Source: Alphaproteobacteria bacterium (lineage in GTDB: Bacteria; Pseudomonadota; Alphaproteobacteria; Sphingomonadales; Sphingomonadaceae). Taken from it: 16,859 nucleotides of DNA. Below, piece after piece: positions 6,548 to 14,100 of the stretch. The notes below the pieces were generated by a model. It was not told the origin of the DNA. It ran no database searches and was given only the letters and a program-made list of their open reading frames with translations. Positions within the stretch are counted from its first letter, which is position 1. Every line of letters starts with the position of its first letter. The stretch is taken from positions 1 to 16,859 of the forward strand of contig JAHJSJ010000239.1 in NCBI GenBank assembly GCA_018830415.1, given 5' to 3'. The position numbers and the translations under genes were made by a program.

Positions 6548-7774
6548 TTAAAACCCGACCGGCCCGTCCATTTCCTCAACCGTCCACGGCAGACCATGCG
6601 CGTTCAGCATCGCCATGAAGGGATCGGGGTCCATTTCTTCCATGTTGAACACGCCCTCGCCCTGCCAATCGCCGCGCACCATCATCGCTGCGCCGATCAT
6701 CGCAGGCACGCCGGTGGTGTAGCTCACTGCTTGATTGCCGGTTTCCTCATAGGCTGCTTCGTGCGAGCAGATATTCTTGATGTAGAACGTCTTTTCGCCG
6801 CTGCCGTCCAGCGCCTCACCGGTCGCGATCACGCCGATATTGGTGTTGCCCTTGGTGGTTTCGCCCAGCGATTCGGGCTTGGGCAGCACCGCGGCGAGGA
6901 ATTGCAGCGGGATGATGTCCTTGCCCTGATACTTCACCGGCTCGATGCTGGTCATGCCGACATTCTGCAGCACTGTAAGGTGGGTGATATACTGATCGCC
7001 AAAGGTCATCCAGAACCGCGCGCGCTCCAGTTCGGGGACGAACCTGGCGAGGCTTTCCAGCTCCTCGTGATACATCAGATAGGCGTTTTTCTTGCCCACC
7101 GCTTCGAAATCGAACTCGGTCCTGACCTGCATCGCCGGGGTTTCCACCCACTCGCCATTTTCCCAATGCCGCGCGGGAGCGGTCACTTCGCGGATGTTGA
7201 TTTCCGGGTTGAAGTTGGTGGCGAAATGCTGGCCGTGATCGCCGCCGTTGCAGTCGAGAATATCAAGCTGGCGGATGGTCTTGAGCTTGTGCTTCTTGAG
7301 CCACATGGTGAACACGGATGTGACGCCCGGATCGAAGCCCGATCCCAGCAGCGCCATCAGCCCCGCATCTTTGTAACGGTCATGATAGGCCCACTGCCAG
7401 TGGTATTCGAACTTTGCCTCGTCCTTGGGTTCGTAATTGGCGGTGTCCATATAATCGACCCCTGCTTCAAGGCAGGCGTCCATGATCGGCAGATCCTGAT
7501 AGGGCAGTGCGAGGTTGACGACTAACCCTGCGCCAGTCTTGCGGATCAGGTTGACCATCGCGGGCACTTCTTCCGCGTCGATTTCATAGGTGGCGATATC
7601 ACGCCCGCAGCGTTCCTTGACGCTGGCCGCAATCGCATCGCATTTCGATTTGGTGCGGCTGGCGAGGTGAATTTCGGGAAAAATATCGGTGTTGAACGCC
7701 ATCTTGTGGACGCAGACCGAACTGACCCCGCCCGCTCCGATGACGAGAACCGTGGTGGACTTTGCTGCCGACAT
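6548..7774 (-). CDS. Carboxynorspermidine/carboxyspermidine dehydrogenase
   Basis: Saccharopine-dehydrogenase-family enzyme of 408 residues. It reductively condenses aspartate beta-semialdehyde with putrescine (or diaminopropane) to carboxyspermidine (or carboxynorspermidine), using NADPH in the cytoplasm. The N-terminal Rossmann motif is VLVIGAGGVSSV (about 9-20). Family stretches MDTANYEPKDEAKFEYHW, GSGFDPGVTSVF and DCNGGDHGQHF follow in order, and the C-terminus ends VEEMDGPVGF. The frame opens further upstream, but the ATG at 7774 is preferred: AAAGG lies ten bases before it, the Rossmann fold begins directly after, and the upstream 69 residues look non-genic and overlap the divergent dehydratase gene. 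The VOC gene follows after two bases and nspC after that. With the ornithine-type decarboxylase nearby, spermidine is the likely product. A plain saccharopine dehydrogenase is less likely because of the nspC partner. Confidence 0.92.
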   Translation of the reverse strand: MSAAKSTTVLVIGAGGVSSVCVHKMAFNTDIFPEIHLASRTKSKCDAIAASVKERCGRDIATYEIDAEEVPAMVNLIRKTGAGLVVNLALPYQDLPIMDACLEAGVDYMDTANYEPKDEAKFEYHWQWAYHDRYKDAGLMALLGSGFDPGVTSVFTMWLKKHKLKTIRQLDILDCNGGDHGQHFATNFNPEINIREVTAPARHWENGEWVETPAMQVRTEFDFEAVGKKNAYLMYHEELESLARFVPELERARFWMTFGDQYITHLTVLQNVGMTSIEPVKYQGKDIIPLQFLAAVLPKPESLGETTKGNTNIGVIATGEALDGSGEKTFYIKNICSHEAAYEETGNQAVSYTTGVPAMIGAAMMVRGDWQGEGVFNMEEMDPDPFMAMLNAHGLPWTVEEMDGPVGF

Positions 7775-7837
7775 GATAGGAACCTTTCGTAATGCGAATC
7801 TTGCGCTGCGCTTACGCGAATGAATGGATGGGGACAA

Positions 7838-8815
7838 ATGATCCAGGCTGATGTCAGAATACCGACCCACGAAGGAGTGGTCGCCGCCGCCGATGCGATT
7901 GCGGCGATCCTGCCGCCAACGCCGCTGTTGCCGGTGGATATCAATGGCGTGCACGCCTGGGCCAAGGCAGAAGTGCTGCAACCCGTCGGCGCATTCAAGA
8001 TCAGGGGCGCGTGGTGGCGGTTGATCAACCTCTCCCCCGAAGAACGCGCCGCAGGCGTGGTCGCGGTATCATCGGGCAATCATGCGCAGGGCGTGGCGTG
8101 GGCGGCCCGGCGGTTGGGTATCCGCGCGGCCATCGTGATGCCGCATGATGCCCCGCAGGTGAAGCTCGACAATACGAAGGCGCTTGGAGCAGAGGTGGTG
8201 CTGTATCAGCGCGCTCCCAAGGAACAGGGGGGCGAAGATCGCGATGAAGTGGCCGCCAATTTGATCGAACAACGTGGCGGCACACTGGTTCACGCATTCG
8301 GCGATCCGTGGGTGATCGAAGGGCAGGGCAGCGCCGCGATTGAGGCCGCCGCGCAGCTTGGCCGCGCGCCCAGCCGTATCATTACCTGCTGCGGCGGAGG
8401 CGGGCTGGCAGCAGGTCTCGCTTTGGGTGCGCCGACAAGCGCGATTCACCCGGTCGAACCCGTTGGCTGGGACATGGTGGGTCAGTCGATGGCGGCGGGC
8501 GCAATCGTCCACGCCGCACCCGATGCGCCCAAAACCATCTGCGACGCGCTGCAACCCAATGCCACTAAACTGCTCAACCTCAGCTTGCTGCAAGGTCGGG
8601 CCGAACCGGGGGTGGCCGTGACCGATGCCGAAGTCCGCGATGCGCAGCGCTTTGCCTTTGCCCATCTGCGGCTGGTGGTTGAACCCGGCGGCGCGGCAGC
8701 GTTGGCAGCGGCGCTGGCGGGCAAGGTGCCGGTGGACAATAGCACCGTCATCATGCTGACCGGCGGCAATGCCGATCCGGCGGCGTTCGCCCGCACCCTT
8801 TCCGGGGCTGGCTAG
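7838..8815 (+). CDS. Threonine/serine dehydratase family PLP enzyme
   Basis: Fold-type II PLP enzyme of 325 residues, related to threonine dehydratase, serine dehydratase and serine racemase; it would deaminate threonine or serine to the 2-oxo acid. Numbered from the upstream ATG at 7820, it has the PLP lysine K60 in AFKIRGA (many relatives have SFKIRGA), the substrate loop SSGNHAQG (84-91), the glycine loop CGGGGLAAG (191-199) for the PLP phosphate, EPGGAAALAA (288-297) and TGGN (314-317). There is no C-terminal ACT regulatory domain, so it is not the classic feedback-inhibited biosynthetic IlvA. The ATG at 7838 is chosen because GGGG lies four bases upstream, whereas the ATG at 7820 has no binding site. 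It is divergent from the carboxyspermidine dehydrogenase gene with 63 bases between the starts. Exact substrate is not visible from the sequence. Confidence 0.88.
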   Translation: MIQADVRIPTHEGVVAAADAIAAILPPTPLLPVDINGVHAWAKAEVLQPVGAFKIRGAWWRLINLSPEERAAGVVAVSSGNHAQGVAWAARRLGIRAAIVMPHDAPQVKLDNTKALGAEVVLYQRAPKEQGGEDRDEVAANLIEQRGGTLVHAFGDPWVIEGQGSAAIEAAAQLGRAPSRIITCCGGGGLAAGLALGAPTSAIHPVEPVGWDMVGQSMAAGAIVHAAPDAPKTICDALQPNATKLLNLSLLQGRAEPGVAVTDAEVRDAQRFAFAHLRLVVEPGGAAALAAALAGKVPVDNSTVIMLTGGNADPAAFARTLSGAG

Positions 8816-8858
8816 CTGTGGATACCGTCACATTGCCGACACGCGAGCAAAATATGGC

Positions 8859-8863
8859 AGGGG
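8859..8863 (+). promoter_or_regulatory. Ribosome binding site supporting a GTG start for btaA
   Basis: AGGGG lies six bases before the GTG at 8870. The next in-frame ATG (8891) has only AGGA ten bases upstream, so the GTG start is preferred. Confidence 0.6.
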
Positions 8864-8869
8864 TCTGAC

Positions 8870-10105
8870 GTGACACAGGAACCAGACCACATGGCCACAC
8901 AGGCAAAGCGCATCATCGAAGACGCGGTGATCCGCAAGGATGCGGGGATCGGCGACAAACTGCTCGACAAGGCTTTTGCGCTGGCGTTCAAAGGTCTGGT
9001 CTATGCCCAGATCTGGGAGGACCCGGTGGTCGACATGGAAGGCCTCGCCATTCAACCTGACAGCCGCCTGATGTGCATTGCCAGCGGCAGTTGCAATGCG
9101 CTGTCCTATCTCACCGCCAACCCCGAAAGCGTAACTGCGGTCGATCTCAACCACGCGCACGTAGCTCTGGGGCAGCTCAAGATCGCGGCGATCAGGCATC
9201 TGCCCAATTACGAACGCTTCCACCGTTTCTTCGCCCATGCCGATCACAAGGAAAACAGCGCGGTCTATAAATCCATGATCGCCCCGCACCTGGACGCGGA
9301 AAGCCGCGCCTATTGGGAAAAGCGCGACATTCGCGGGCAAAGGCGCATTTCGTATTTCACCAAGGGCATCTACAAAAAGGGCTTGCTCGGCAATTTTATC
9401 GGCCTCGCCCATGTGTTTGCCAAGCTCTACAAGATTGATCTGGGCAAGGTGCTCGAGGCGCAAACGCTGGAAGAACAGCGCGACGTGTTTGAACGCGAGT
9501 TGGCCCCGTTGTTCGAAAAGAAGTTCATCCGCTGGCTGACCGATCAGCCCGCCTCGCTGTTCGGGCTGGGCATTCCGCCCGCGCAATTCGAGCATCTCGC
9601 AGGCGATCAACGCATGGCCGAAGTGCTGCGGCGGCGGCTGGAAAAGCTCGCCTGCGATTTCGAGGTGAAGGATAATTACTTCGCCTGGCAGGCGTTCGGG
9701 CGCGGATATAGCCGGGCCGAGGGCGCGCCGCTGCCGCCCTATCTCCAGCGCGCCAATTGGGAAGCGATGCGCGAAAGGATCGGGCAGATCGACGTGGTGC
9801 GCGCCAATATGGTCGACTGGATCGGCGCCCGCGATGAAGCGAGCATGGATCGCTTTGTGCTGCTTGATGCGCAGGACTGGATGAACACCGCGCAGCTCGA
9901 TGATCTGTGGGCCCGGATCACCCGCGCCAGCCGCCCCGGCGCGCGGGTATTGTTCCGCACCGCTGCCGAACCCAGCCTGCTGCCGGGGCGGCTGGATGAT
10001 GCGATCCTGTCGCGGTGGCACTATCTTGAAGAAACCTCTGCCGATCTCACCCGCCGCGATCGTTCGTCGATCTATGGCGGCGTGCACGTTTACGAGCTGG
10101 CCTGA
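8870..10105 (+). CDS. btaA: S-adenosylmethionine:diacylglycerol 3-amino-3-carboxypropyltransferase
   Basis: BtaA (DUF3419 family) transfers the 3-amino-3-carboxypropyl group of S-adenosylmethionine to diacylglycerol, giving diacylglyceryl-homoserine, the first step to the betaine lipid DGTS. The 411-residue length is normal. Visible family stretches are LVYAQIWEDPVVD (43-55), the AdoMet-binding CIASGSCNALSYL (69-81) followed by AVDLNHAH (90-97), FHRFFAHADH, and a C-terminal methyltransferase-like half with DRFVLLDAQDWM. The C-terminus ends GGVHVYELA. The next gene, btaB, starts on the last base of this stop codon (TGATG), so the two are translationally coupled. The gene begins 54 bases after the dehydratase stop. 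I find no convincing Pho box in that gap, although in other bacteria these genes are phosphate-regulated. Confidence 0.93.
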   Translation: MTQEPDHMATQAKRIIEDAVIRKDAGIGDKLLDKAFALAFKGLVYAQIWEDPVVDMEGLAIQPDSRLMCIASGSCNALSYLTANPESVTAVDLNHAHVALGQLKIAAIRHLPNYERFHRFFAHADHKENSAVYKSMIAPHLDAESRAYWEKRDIRGQRRISYFTKGIYKKGLLGNFIGLAHVFAKLYKIDLGKVLEAQTLEEQRDVFERELAPLFEKKFIRWLTDQPASLFGLGIPPAQFEHLAGDQRMAEVLRRRLEKLACDFEVKDNYFAWQAFGRGYSRAEGAPLPPYLQRANWEAMRERIGQIDVVRANMVDWIGARDEASMDRFVLLDAQDWMNTAQLDDLWARITRASRPGARVLFRTAAEPSLLPGRLDDAILSRWHYLEETSADLTRRDRSSIYGGVHVYELA

Positions 10106-10752
10106 TGGTGAACGCGAGCGCGCCTTCGGGTCATGCGGCATTGATGGACGAGGTTTATCGCGGGCAGCGGCATATTTATGATTTCACGCGCAAATATTAC
10201 CTGTTCGGGCGTGATACGCTGATCAAAGGTCTGGCGGCGCAGCCGGGGATGCGCGTGCTGGAAATCGCCTGCGGCACCGGGCGCAACCTTGCGACGATCG
10301 GCAAAGTGTGGCCGGGCGTGCGGCTCTACGGCCTCGATATTTCGGCGGAAATGCTCAAGAGCGCGCGCGCCGCCGTGGGGGCAGAGGCGCGGTTGGGCCA
10401 AGGCGATGCCTGTTCGTTTGACGCAGCGGCGTTGCTGGGCGAACCCCAGTTTGACCGGATCGTGCTGTCCTATTCGCTGTCGATGATCCCCGATTGGCAG
10501 GGCGCACTGGATCACGCCGCAAGCCTGCTGGCACCGGGCGGCACGTTGCACGTGGTGGATTTTGGCGACCTTGCCGGCCTGCCGCGTCCCCTCGCCGGAT
10601 TGCTGAGGGCATGGCTCGCCAAGTTCCACGTGGCACCGCGCGATGACATGAGTACGGTTGCAGGGCGCATCGCCGCCGCACACGATCTACTGCTCACCAG
10701 CACGCGCGGCCCGCTCGGCTATTTCCAGCTGCACGTCCTGGCCGCGAAATAG
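10105..10752 (+). CDS. btaB: Diacylglyceryl-homoserine N-methyltransferase
   Basis: BtaB trimethylates diacylglyceryl-homoserine with S-adenosylmethionine to give diacylglyceryl-N,N,N-trimethylhomoserine (DGTS), a phosphorus-free membrane lipid. The 215-residue protein is a class I methyltransferase: motif I VLEIACGTGRNL (51-62), the acidic YGLDIS (75-80), a GDACSFD segment, and the post-motif DRIVLSYSLSMIPDW. The N-terminal YDFTRKYYLFGRDTL (25-39) is typical of BtaB rather than of ubiquinone or phosphatidylethanolamine methyltransferases. The ATG overlaps the btaA stop by one base. Both steps of the pathway are thus encoded together. The product lets cells replace phospholipids when phosphate is scarce, which is known for Rhodobacter and Sinorhizobium. 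Confidence 0.93.
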   Translation: MVNASAPSGHAALMDEVYRGQRHIYDFTRKYYLFGRDTLIKGLAAQPGMRVLEIACGTGRNLATIGKVWPGVRLYGLDISAEMLKSARAAVGAEARLGQGDACSFDAAALLGEPQFDRIVLSYSLSMIPDWQGALDHAASLLAPGGTLHVVDFGDLAGLPRPLAGLLRAWLAKFHVAPRDDMSTVAGRIAAAHDLLLTSTRGPLGYFQLHVLAAK

Positions 10753-10819
10753 GTGCAATTGACAATCCATCGCCGCGCTCGCAGGTAGCGGCTTGGAACT
10801 TTTGAGAGGGGATCCGACG

Positions 10820-11275
10820 ATGCAAGCGCAAATGCTCGCGCCCGCTGCCGTGCTGGTGGTGTGGACTTTGATAGTATTGTTGTGGATCATTCCCGCGCGG
10901 TTCGGGGCGATTGCCAAGATTAAGGATAAATCACTGCTCGCCGCCAAACCCGGCGCGCGCGGCAGTGATCTGGAAGGCGTCATCCCCGACAAGGCCAACT
11001 GGCCCGCGCACAATCACACCCACCTGCACGAACAGCCGACCTTGTTTTATGCGACGGTTCTGATCCTTGCGGTGATGGGGCCGGGCGCGCTCGATGTGAC
11101 ACTGGCGTGGGTCTATGTCGCCCTGCGGATCGTGCATTCGCTGTGGCAGAACCTCGTCAACGCGGTGCCGGTGCGGTTTGCGCTGTTCCTTGCCAGCACC
11201 ATCGCGCTGATCGTTCTGGCAGTGCGTGCGGTGATGGCGACGTTGCTGGCCGACCCTTCCGCATTGCCGGTTTAA
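10820..11275 (+). CDS. MAPEG family membrane protein (first copy)
   Basis: A 151-residue integral membrane protein with about four hydrophobic helices (near residues 6-26, 75-90, 95-112 and 120-142). The loop before helix two has the conserved HNHTHLHEQPTLFYA, and the later RIVHSLWQNLVN and RFALFLAS fit the MAPEG family (membrane-associated proteins in eicosanoid and glutathione metabolism). Bacterial members are mostly uncharacterised; some act as glutathione transferases. The ATG at 10820 follows GAGAGGGGA by seven bases; an upstream TTG at 10793 has nothing comparable. It lies 67 bases after btaB and 10 bases before a paralogue, so the two copies probably share an mRNA. Confidence 0.85.
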   Translation: MQAQMLAPAAVLVVWTLIVLLWIIPARFGAIAKIKDKSLLAAKPGARGSDLEGVIPDKANWPAHNHTHLHEQPTLFYATVLILAVMGPGALDVTLAWVYVALRIVHSLWQNLVNAVPVRFALFLASTIALIVLAVRAVMATLLADPSALPV

Positions 11276-11285
11276 GGAAAACACC

Positions 11286-11714
11286 ATGATCGGAATGGAT
11301 ATCTTGCAGCCCGTCGTCGCGCTGCTGGCGTGGACGATGGTGATGTGGCTGTGGATGTACGCCACCCGCATCCCGGCGATGAACAAGGCCGGGATCGACT
11401 CCAAGAACCTGATCGGCGGCGACGGGGGAAGCCTGCGCACCAAATTGCCCGATACGGTCAGCTGGAAGGCGGACAATTACAACCACCTGCACGAAGCGCC
11501 AACGCTGTTTTACGCGGTGGCAATCGTGCTGGCGATCATCGGACAGGGCGACGGGTTCAACACCACGCTCGCCTGGGCCTATGTTGGCTTGCGTGTGGCA
11601 CACAGCATCGTGCAGGCAACCGTGAACCGCGTGATTATCCGTTTCGCGTTGTTCGCACTGTCAAGTCTGGTGCTGATGGCACTCGTCCTGCATGCCGCGA
11701 TGGCGGTGTTCTAG
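11286..11714 (+). CDS. MAPEG family membrane protein (second copy)
   Basis: A 142-residue paralogue of the preceding gene with the same order of motifs: NYNHLHEAPTLFYA, TLAWAYVGLRVAHS, then RFALFALSS. The middle loop is shorter and contains SKNLIGGDGGSLRTKLPD. About four transmembrane helices are visible, beginning at residues 5-24. The binding site AAGGA overlaps the stop codon of the first copy and lies seven bases before the ATG, indicating coupled translation. The shared histidine/glutamate loop (HLHE.PTLFYA) is the likely functional site in both. Two different MAPEG subunits side by side could form mixed oligomers, since the family is trimeric, but this is inference. Confidence 0.85.
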   Translation: MIGMDILQPVVALLAWTMVMWLWMYATRIPAMNKAGIDSKNLIGGDGGSLRTKLPDTVSWKADNYNHLHEAPTLFYAVAIVLAIIGQGDGFNTTLAWAYVGLRVAHSIVQATVNRVIIRFALFALSSLVLMALVLHAAMAVF

Positions 11715-11787
11715 CCTCGGAGGCCCCATTCCGACCATCCGGAGAATGAGTTTGGCCCCGGCTGGTCGCAGCAAGGAACAGATCAAC

Positions 11788-12171
11788 ATGGTCCAACAAA
11801 AATTACGTTATGGCGCACTGCTTTGTGCTTTGGCGCTTTTCGGGTGCGGCGAAAGCGATTTCACGCCCGGTGTCTGGACATGGCAGGCGGGTGGTGATCC
11901 TGAATTCAGTTGCCGCGGCAACCTGAAAATCCTGGTGATCGAAAACGACCGGATTCGCGACGTTTCTCTGGGGCGGGTGATGGAGGATTGGCAAGGTCTC
12001 AAGACCCAATTTCGCGAAGACGGCGCGGTCGTCGTAAAGGGCCGTTCGGGAGAGGTGTTCAGGTTTCGCAACGAAGGTGACGGCGTAATCACGCTGGAGG
12101 ATGCGCCGAGCGAAATTGGCCTCAACTGGTCTCTGCCGGTCGAACTGGTCCGCTGCGCCCAACCCAGCTGA
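11788..12171 (+). CDS. Small putative lipoprotein
   Basis: A 127-residue protein with a lipoprotein signal: K5 and R7, hydrophobic GALLCALALFG (9-19), and a lipobox LFG-C with acylated Cys20. Residue +2 is Gly, so sorting to the outer membrane is expected. The mature part is short, with several Trp (including GVWTWQAGGD), a Cys pair (SCRGNL early and VRCAQ at the end) that may form a disulfide, and beta-type alternation. I do not recognise a family. The frame opens earlier, but the ATG at 11788 has AAGGA ten bases upstream and places the signal at the N-terminus. It lies 73 bases after the MAPEG pair and is convergent with trxB, 43 bases from its stop. Confidence 0.78.
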   Translation: MVQQKLRYGALLCALALFGCGESDFTPGVWTWQAGGDPEFSCRGNLKILVIENDRIRDVSLGRVMEDWQGLKTQFREDGAVVVKGRSGEVFRFRNEGDGVITLEDAPSEIGLNWSLPVELVRCAQPS

Positions 12172-12214
12172 CCGCCGCAGAACTCCCCAACACTCTGATT
12201 TTGCAGCGATCCGG

Positions 12215-13186
12215 TTACTCGGCGGCCTCGACCTCTTGCACTGCATGTGCGCGCGCGGCGAGGAACCGTTCGCCATCGAGCGCCGCCATGCAGCCCATCC
12301 CCGCTGCGGTGACCGCCTGGCGATAGACATGATCAGTCACGTCGCCCGCCGCAAACACGCCGGGGATCACGGTTTTCGGGGTGCCGGGTTCGGTCAGCAG
12401 ATAGCCCCCGTCATCCATCGGCAGTTTGCCCTTGAACAGTTCTGTTGCAGGGGCGTGGCCGATGGCGACGAATGCGCCGTCCACTTCAATGGTGGACGCC
12501 TCACCCGTCGCCGTATCTTTGAGCGCGAGGTGGTGAAGCATGCCATTATCGTCCGCCACGAAGCTTTCTACCGCCTTGTTCCACAACACTTTAATCTTGG
12601 GGTTGGCGAACAGGCGTTCCTGCAGGATCTTTTCCGACCGCAGGCTGTCGCGGCGGTGGATCAGGGTCACATCGTCGGAATGGTTGGTGAGATAAAGCGC
12701 TTCTTCAACCGCCGTATTCCCCCCGCCGATCACCGCGACCTTCTTGCCGCGATAGAAGAACCCGTCGCAAGTGGCGCAGGCCGATACGCCCTTGCCGCCC
12801 AGCTCCACTTCGCCCGGAATGCCGAGCCATTTGGCCTGCGCGCCGGTGCAGATCACCAGAGTTTCGCCAATATATTCATCGCCGCTGTCGCCAATGGCGC
12901 GGAATGGGGGGCCATTTTCCAGATCGACCGAGACAATCGTATCCCACATCATCCGCGTGCCGACATGTTCGGCCTGCGCCTTCATTTCCTCCATCAGCCA
13001 CGGGCCTTGCACCACCTCGCGAAAACCGGGATAATTTTCGACATCGGTGGTGATGGTAAGCTGACCGCCGGGTTGAAGTCCTTGAACAACAATGGGTTCC
13101 AGCATCGCGCGCGCGGCATAGATCGCAGCGGAATAGCCTGCCGGGCCGGAACCGATGATCAGCATTTTGGTGTGGTGGGTGGCCAT
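12215..13186 (-). CDS. trxB: Thioredoxin-disulfide reductase
   Basis: Cytoplasmic FAD flavoenzyme that reduces thioredoxin with NADPH. The 323 residues show the FAD Rossmann motif IGSGPAG (11-17), QPGGQLTITTDVENYPG (38-54), the redox-active CATC (137-140) followed by DGFFYRG, the NADPH motif GGGNTAVEEALYL (154-166) with HRRD (177-180), and the second FAD motif GVFAAGDVTD (276-285). All catalytic elements are intact, and the order of FAD, CATC within the NADPH domain and FAD is that of low-molecular-weight bacterial TrxB. The ATG at 13186 is chosen because GGAAGG lies about nine bases upstream and the Rossmann fold starts at once; the frame opening at 13294 would add 36 unrelated residues. The phosphatase gene lies upstream on the same strand, 58 bases away. 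Confidence 0.96.
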   Translation of the reverse strand: MATHHTKMLIIGSGPAGYSAAIYAARAMLEPIVVQGLQPGGQLTITTDVENYPGFREVVQGPWLMEEMKAQAEHVGTRMMWDTIVSVDLENGPPFRAIGDSGDEYIGETLVICTGAQAKWLGIPGEVELGGKGVSACATCDGFFYRGKKVAVIGGGNTAVEEALYLTNHSDDVTLIHRRDSLRSEKILQERLFANPKIKVLWNKAVESFVADDNGMLHHLALKDTATGEASTIEVDGAFVAIGHAPATELFKGKLPMDDGGYLLTEPGTPKTVIPGVFAAGDVTDHVYRQAVTAAGMGCMAALDGERFLAARAHAVQEVEAAE

Positions 13187-13244
13187 TATGATTTGCCTTC
13201 CAGTTAATAACAGACCCGCGATATGGGAGCACGCGGCGCGATTG

Positions 13245-14060
13245 TCACGCCACCAGCTTTGCTCTGAGGCTCTGTTTCCGCGCCTCATCCACACCTAATT
13301 TTTGCGCGAGATAGGTGTCGAGCGAACCGTGATCGCGCGTTATCTCTGCAATATAAGTGTCTATATACTCAGGTAAAACACCCATCAGATTGTGCAACGC
13401 CTCAGGCTCGATGGCGCCATAATGCGCCTCCATCCGGGGGAGCGACTGGCGTTCGAGCACATCGCGGGTGGGGGCATCATTGGTGCGCAGAAATTCGGCC
13501 ACAACATCATCGCGGTGGACGCCGAGCGCGTGGAGCAGCAGGCTGGCGGCGATCCCGGTGCGGTCTTTTCCGGCGAAGCAATTCACCAAAGATCCGCCAT
13601 CACGTTCATCCAAAGCATTGAAATAGCGAGTAAACATTGCAATCATCGCGGGGTTGACCGGCATCCGCCTATAGACCGCCAGCATCCGTTGCCGCGCCTT
13701 TTCGGGGGTCATCACCACCTGCCCGCCGCCGCCTTCGTGGGGTGGAGAATTGCTGGTTTCACCATCATATGCAATCACTTGCGCGGCGAAGCTGGGATGA
13801 CGCCGGCACGGGAATCCCTCCCGCTCGCTCACCCCGCGCAGGTCGATCACCGTGCGGATATCCAGCGCGTGGATCAGCGCAAGATCGGCGTCGCTCGCCT
13901 CCATATGCTGGCCCGACCGGAACAGCACCCCGCTGCGCACCCGCCCCCCACCGGGCACTGCATAGCCGCCATAATCCCTAAGGTTATGAATACCTTGTGT
14001 GATAAAAAACGGGCCAGAGCGGGCAATGTTGGGCGGATCGCCAAGGTTTTCACGAATCAT
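13245..14060 (-). CDS. PtpB-like tyrosine/lipid phosphatase (Y_phosphatase3 type)
   Basis: A 271-residue phosphatase with the family opening GIHNLRDYGGY (23-33), VRSGVLFRSGQ (41-51), VIDLRG (71-76) and the P-loop CFAGKDRTG (161-169), where C161 is the nucleophile and R167 binds phosphate. The Lys-Asp inside the P-loop is typical of PtpB/LipA-like enzymes that accept phosphotyrosine, phosphoserine and phosphoinositides. The residue before the Cys is Asn, where most relatives have His. A Gly/Pro-rich insert (about 100-115) precedes TPEKARQRM. No signal peptide is seen, so it is cytoplasmic or released by another route. The start is uncertain: ATG at 14060 has only a closely spaced GGGG, and a GTG lies just before it. 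A TTG at 14096 would add 12 residues but has no binding site. Confidence 0.87.
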   Translation of the reverse strand: MIRENLGDPPNIARSGPFFITQGIHNLRDYGGYAVPGGGRVRSGVLFRSGQHMEASDADLALIHALDIRTVIDLRGVSEREGFPCRRHPSFAAQVIAYDGETSNSPPHEGGGGQVVMTPEKARQRMLAVYRRMPVNPAMIAMFTRYFNALDERDGGSLVNCFAGKDRTGIAASLLLHALGVHRDDVVAEFLRTNDAPTRDVLERQSLPRMEAHYGAIEPEALHNLMGVLPEYIDTYIAEITRDHGSLDTYLAQKLGVDEARKQSLRAKLVA

Positions 14061-14100
14061 CACCCCGACACTGACAGGGTGCCTGGACGGGGGCAAGGCC

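Noticed and set aside
4863..7525. Long plus-strand frames at 4863-5726 and 6596-7525
   Set aside because: Antisense to nspC and to the carboxyspermidine dehydrogenase gene; both minus-strand proteins are well supported.
7775..7981. N-terminal extension of the carboxyspermidine dehydrogenase from position 7981
   Set aside because: The 69 extra residues overlap the divergent dehydratase gene and precede a Rossmann motif that starts naturally after the ATG at 7774, which has a ribosome binding site.
8816..8833. Possible Pho box before btaA (CTGTGGATAC then CGTCAC)
   Set aside because: The two half-sites are the wrong distance apart (about 9-10 rather than 11 bases) and the first matches only CTGT of the consensus.
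8828..10141. A 437-codon minus-strand open frame
   Set aside because: Antisense to btaA, which has clear family motifs and a good ribosome binding site. The antisense product shows no domain.
12101..13207. A 368-codon plus-strand open frame
   Set aside because: Antisense to trxB, whose FAD, CATC and NADPH motifs are intact.
13735..13765. Mobile palindrome inserted in the phosphatase gene (SPPHEGGGG-coding stretch)
   Set aside because: The Gly/Pro-rich stretch resembles in-frame insertions seen in some alphaproteobacteria, but no paired palindrome arms can be shown here.
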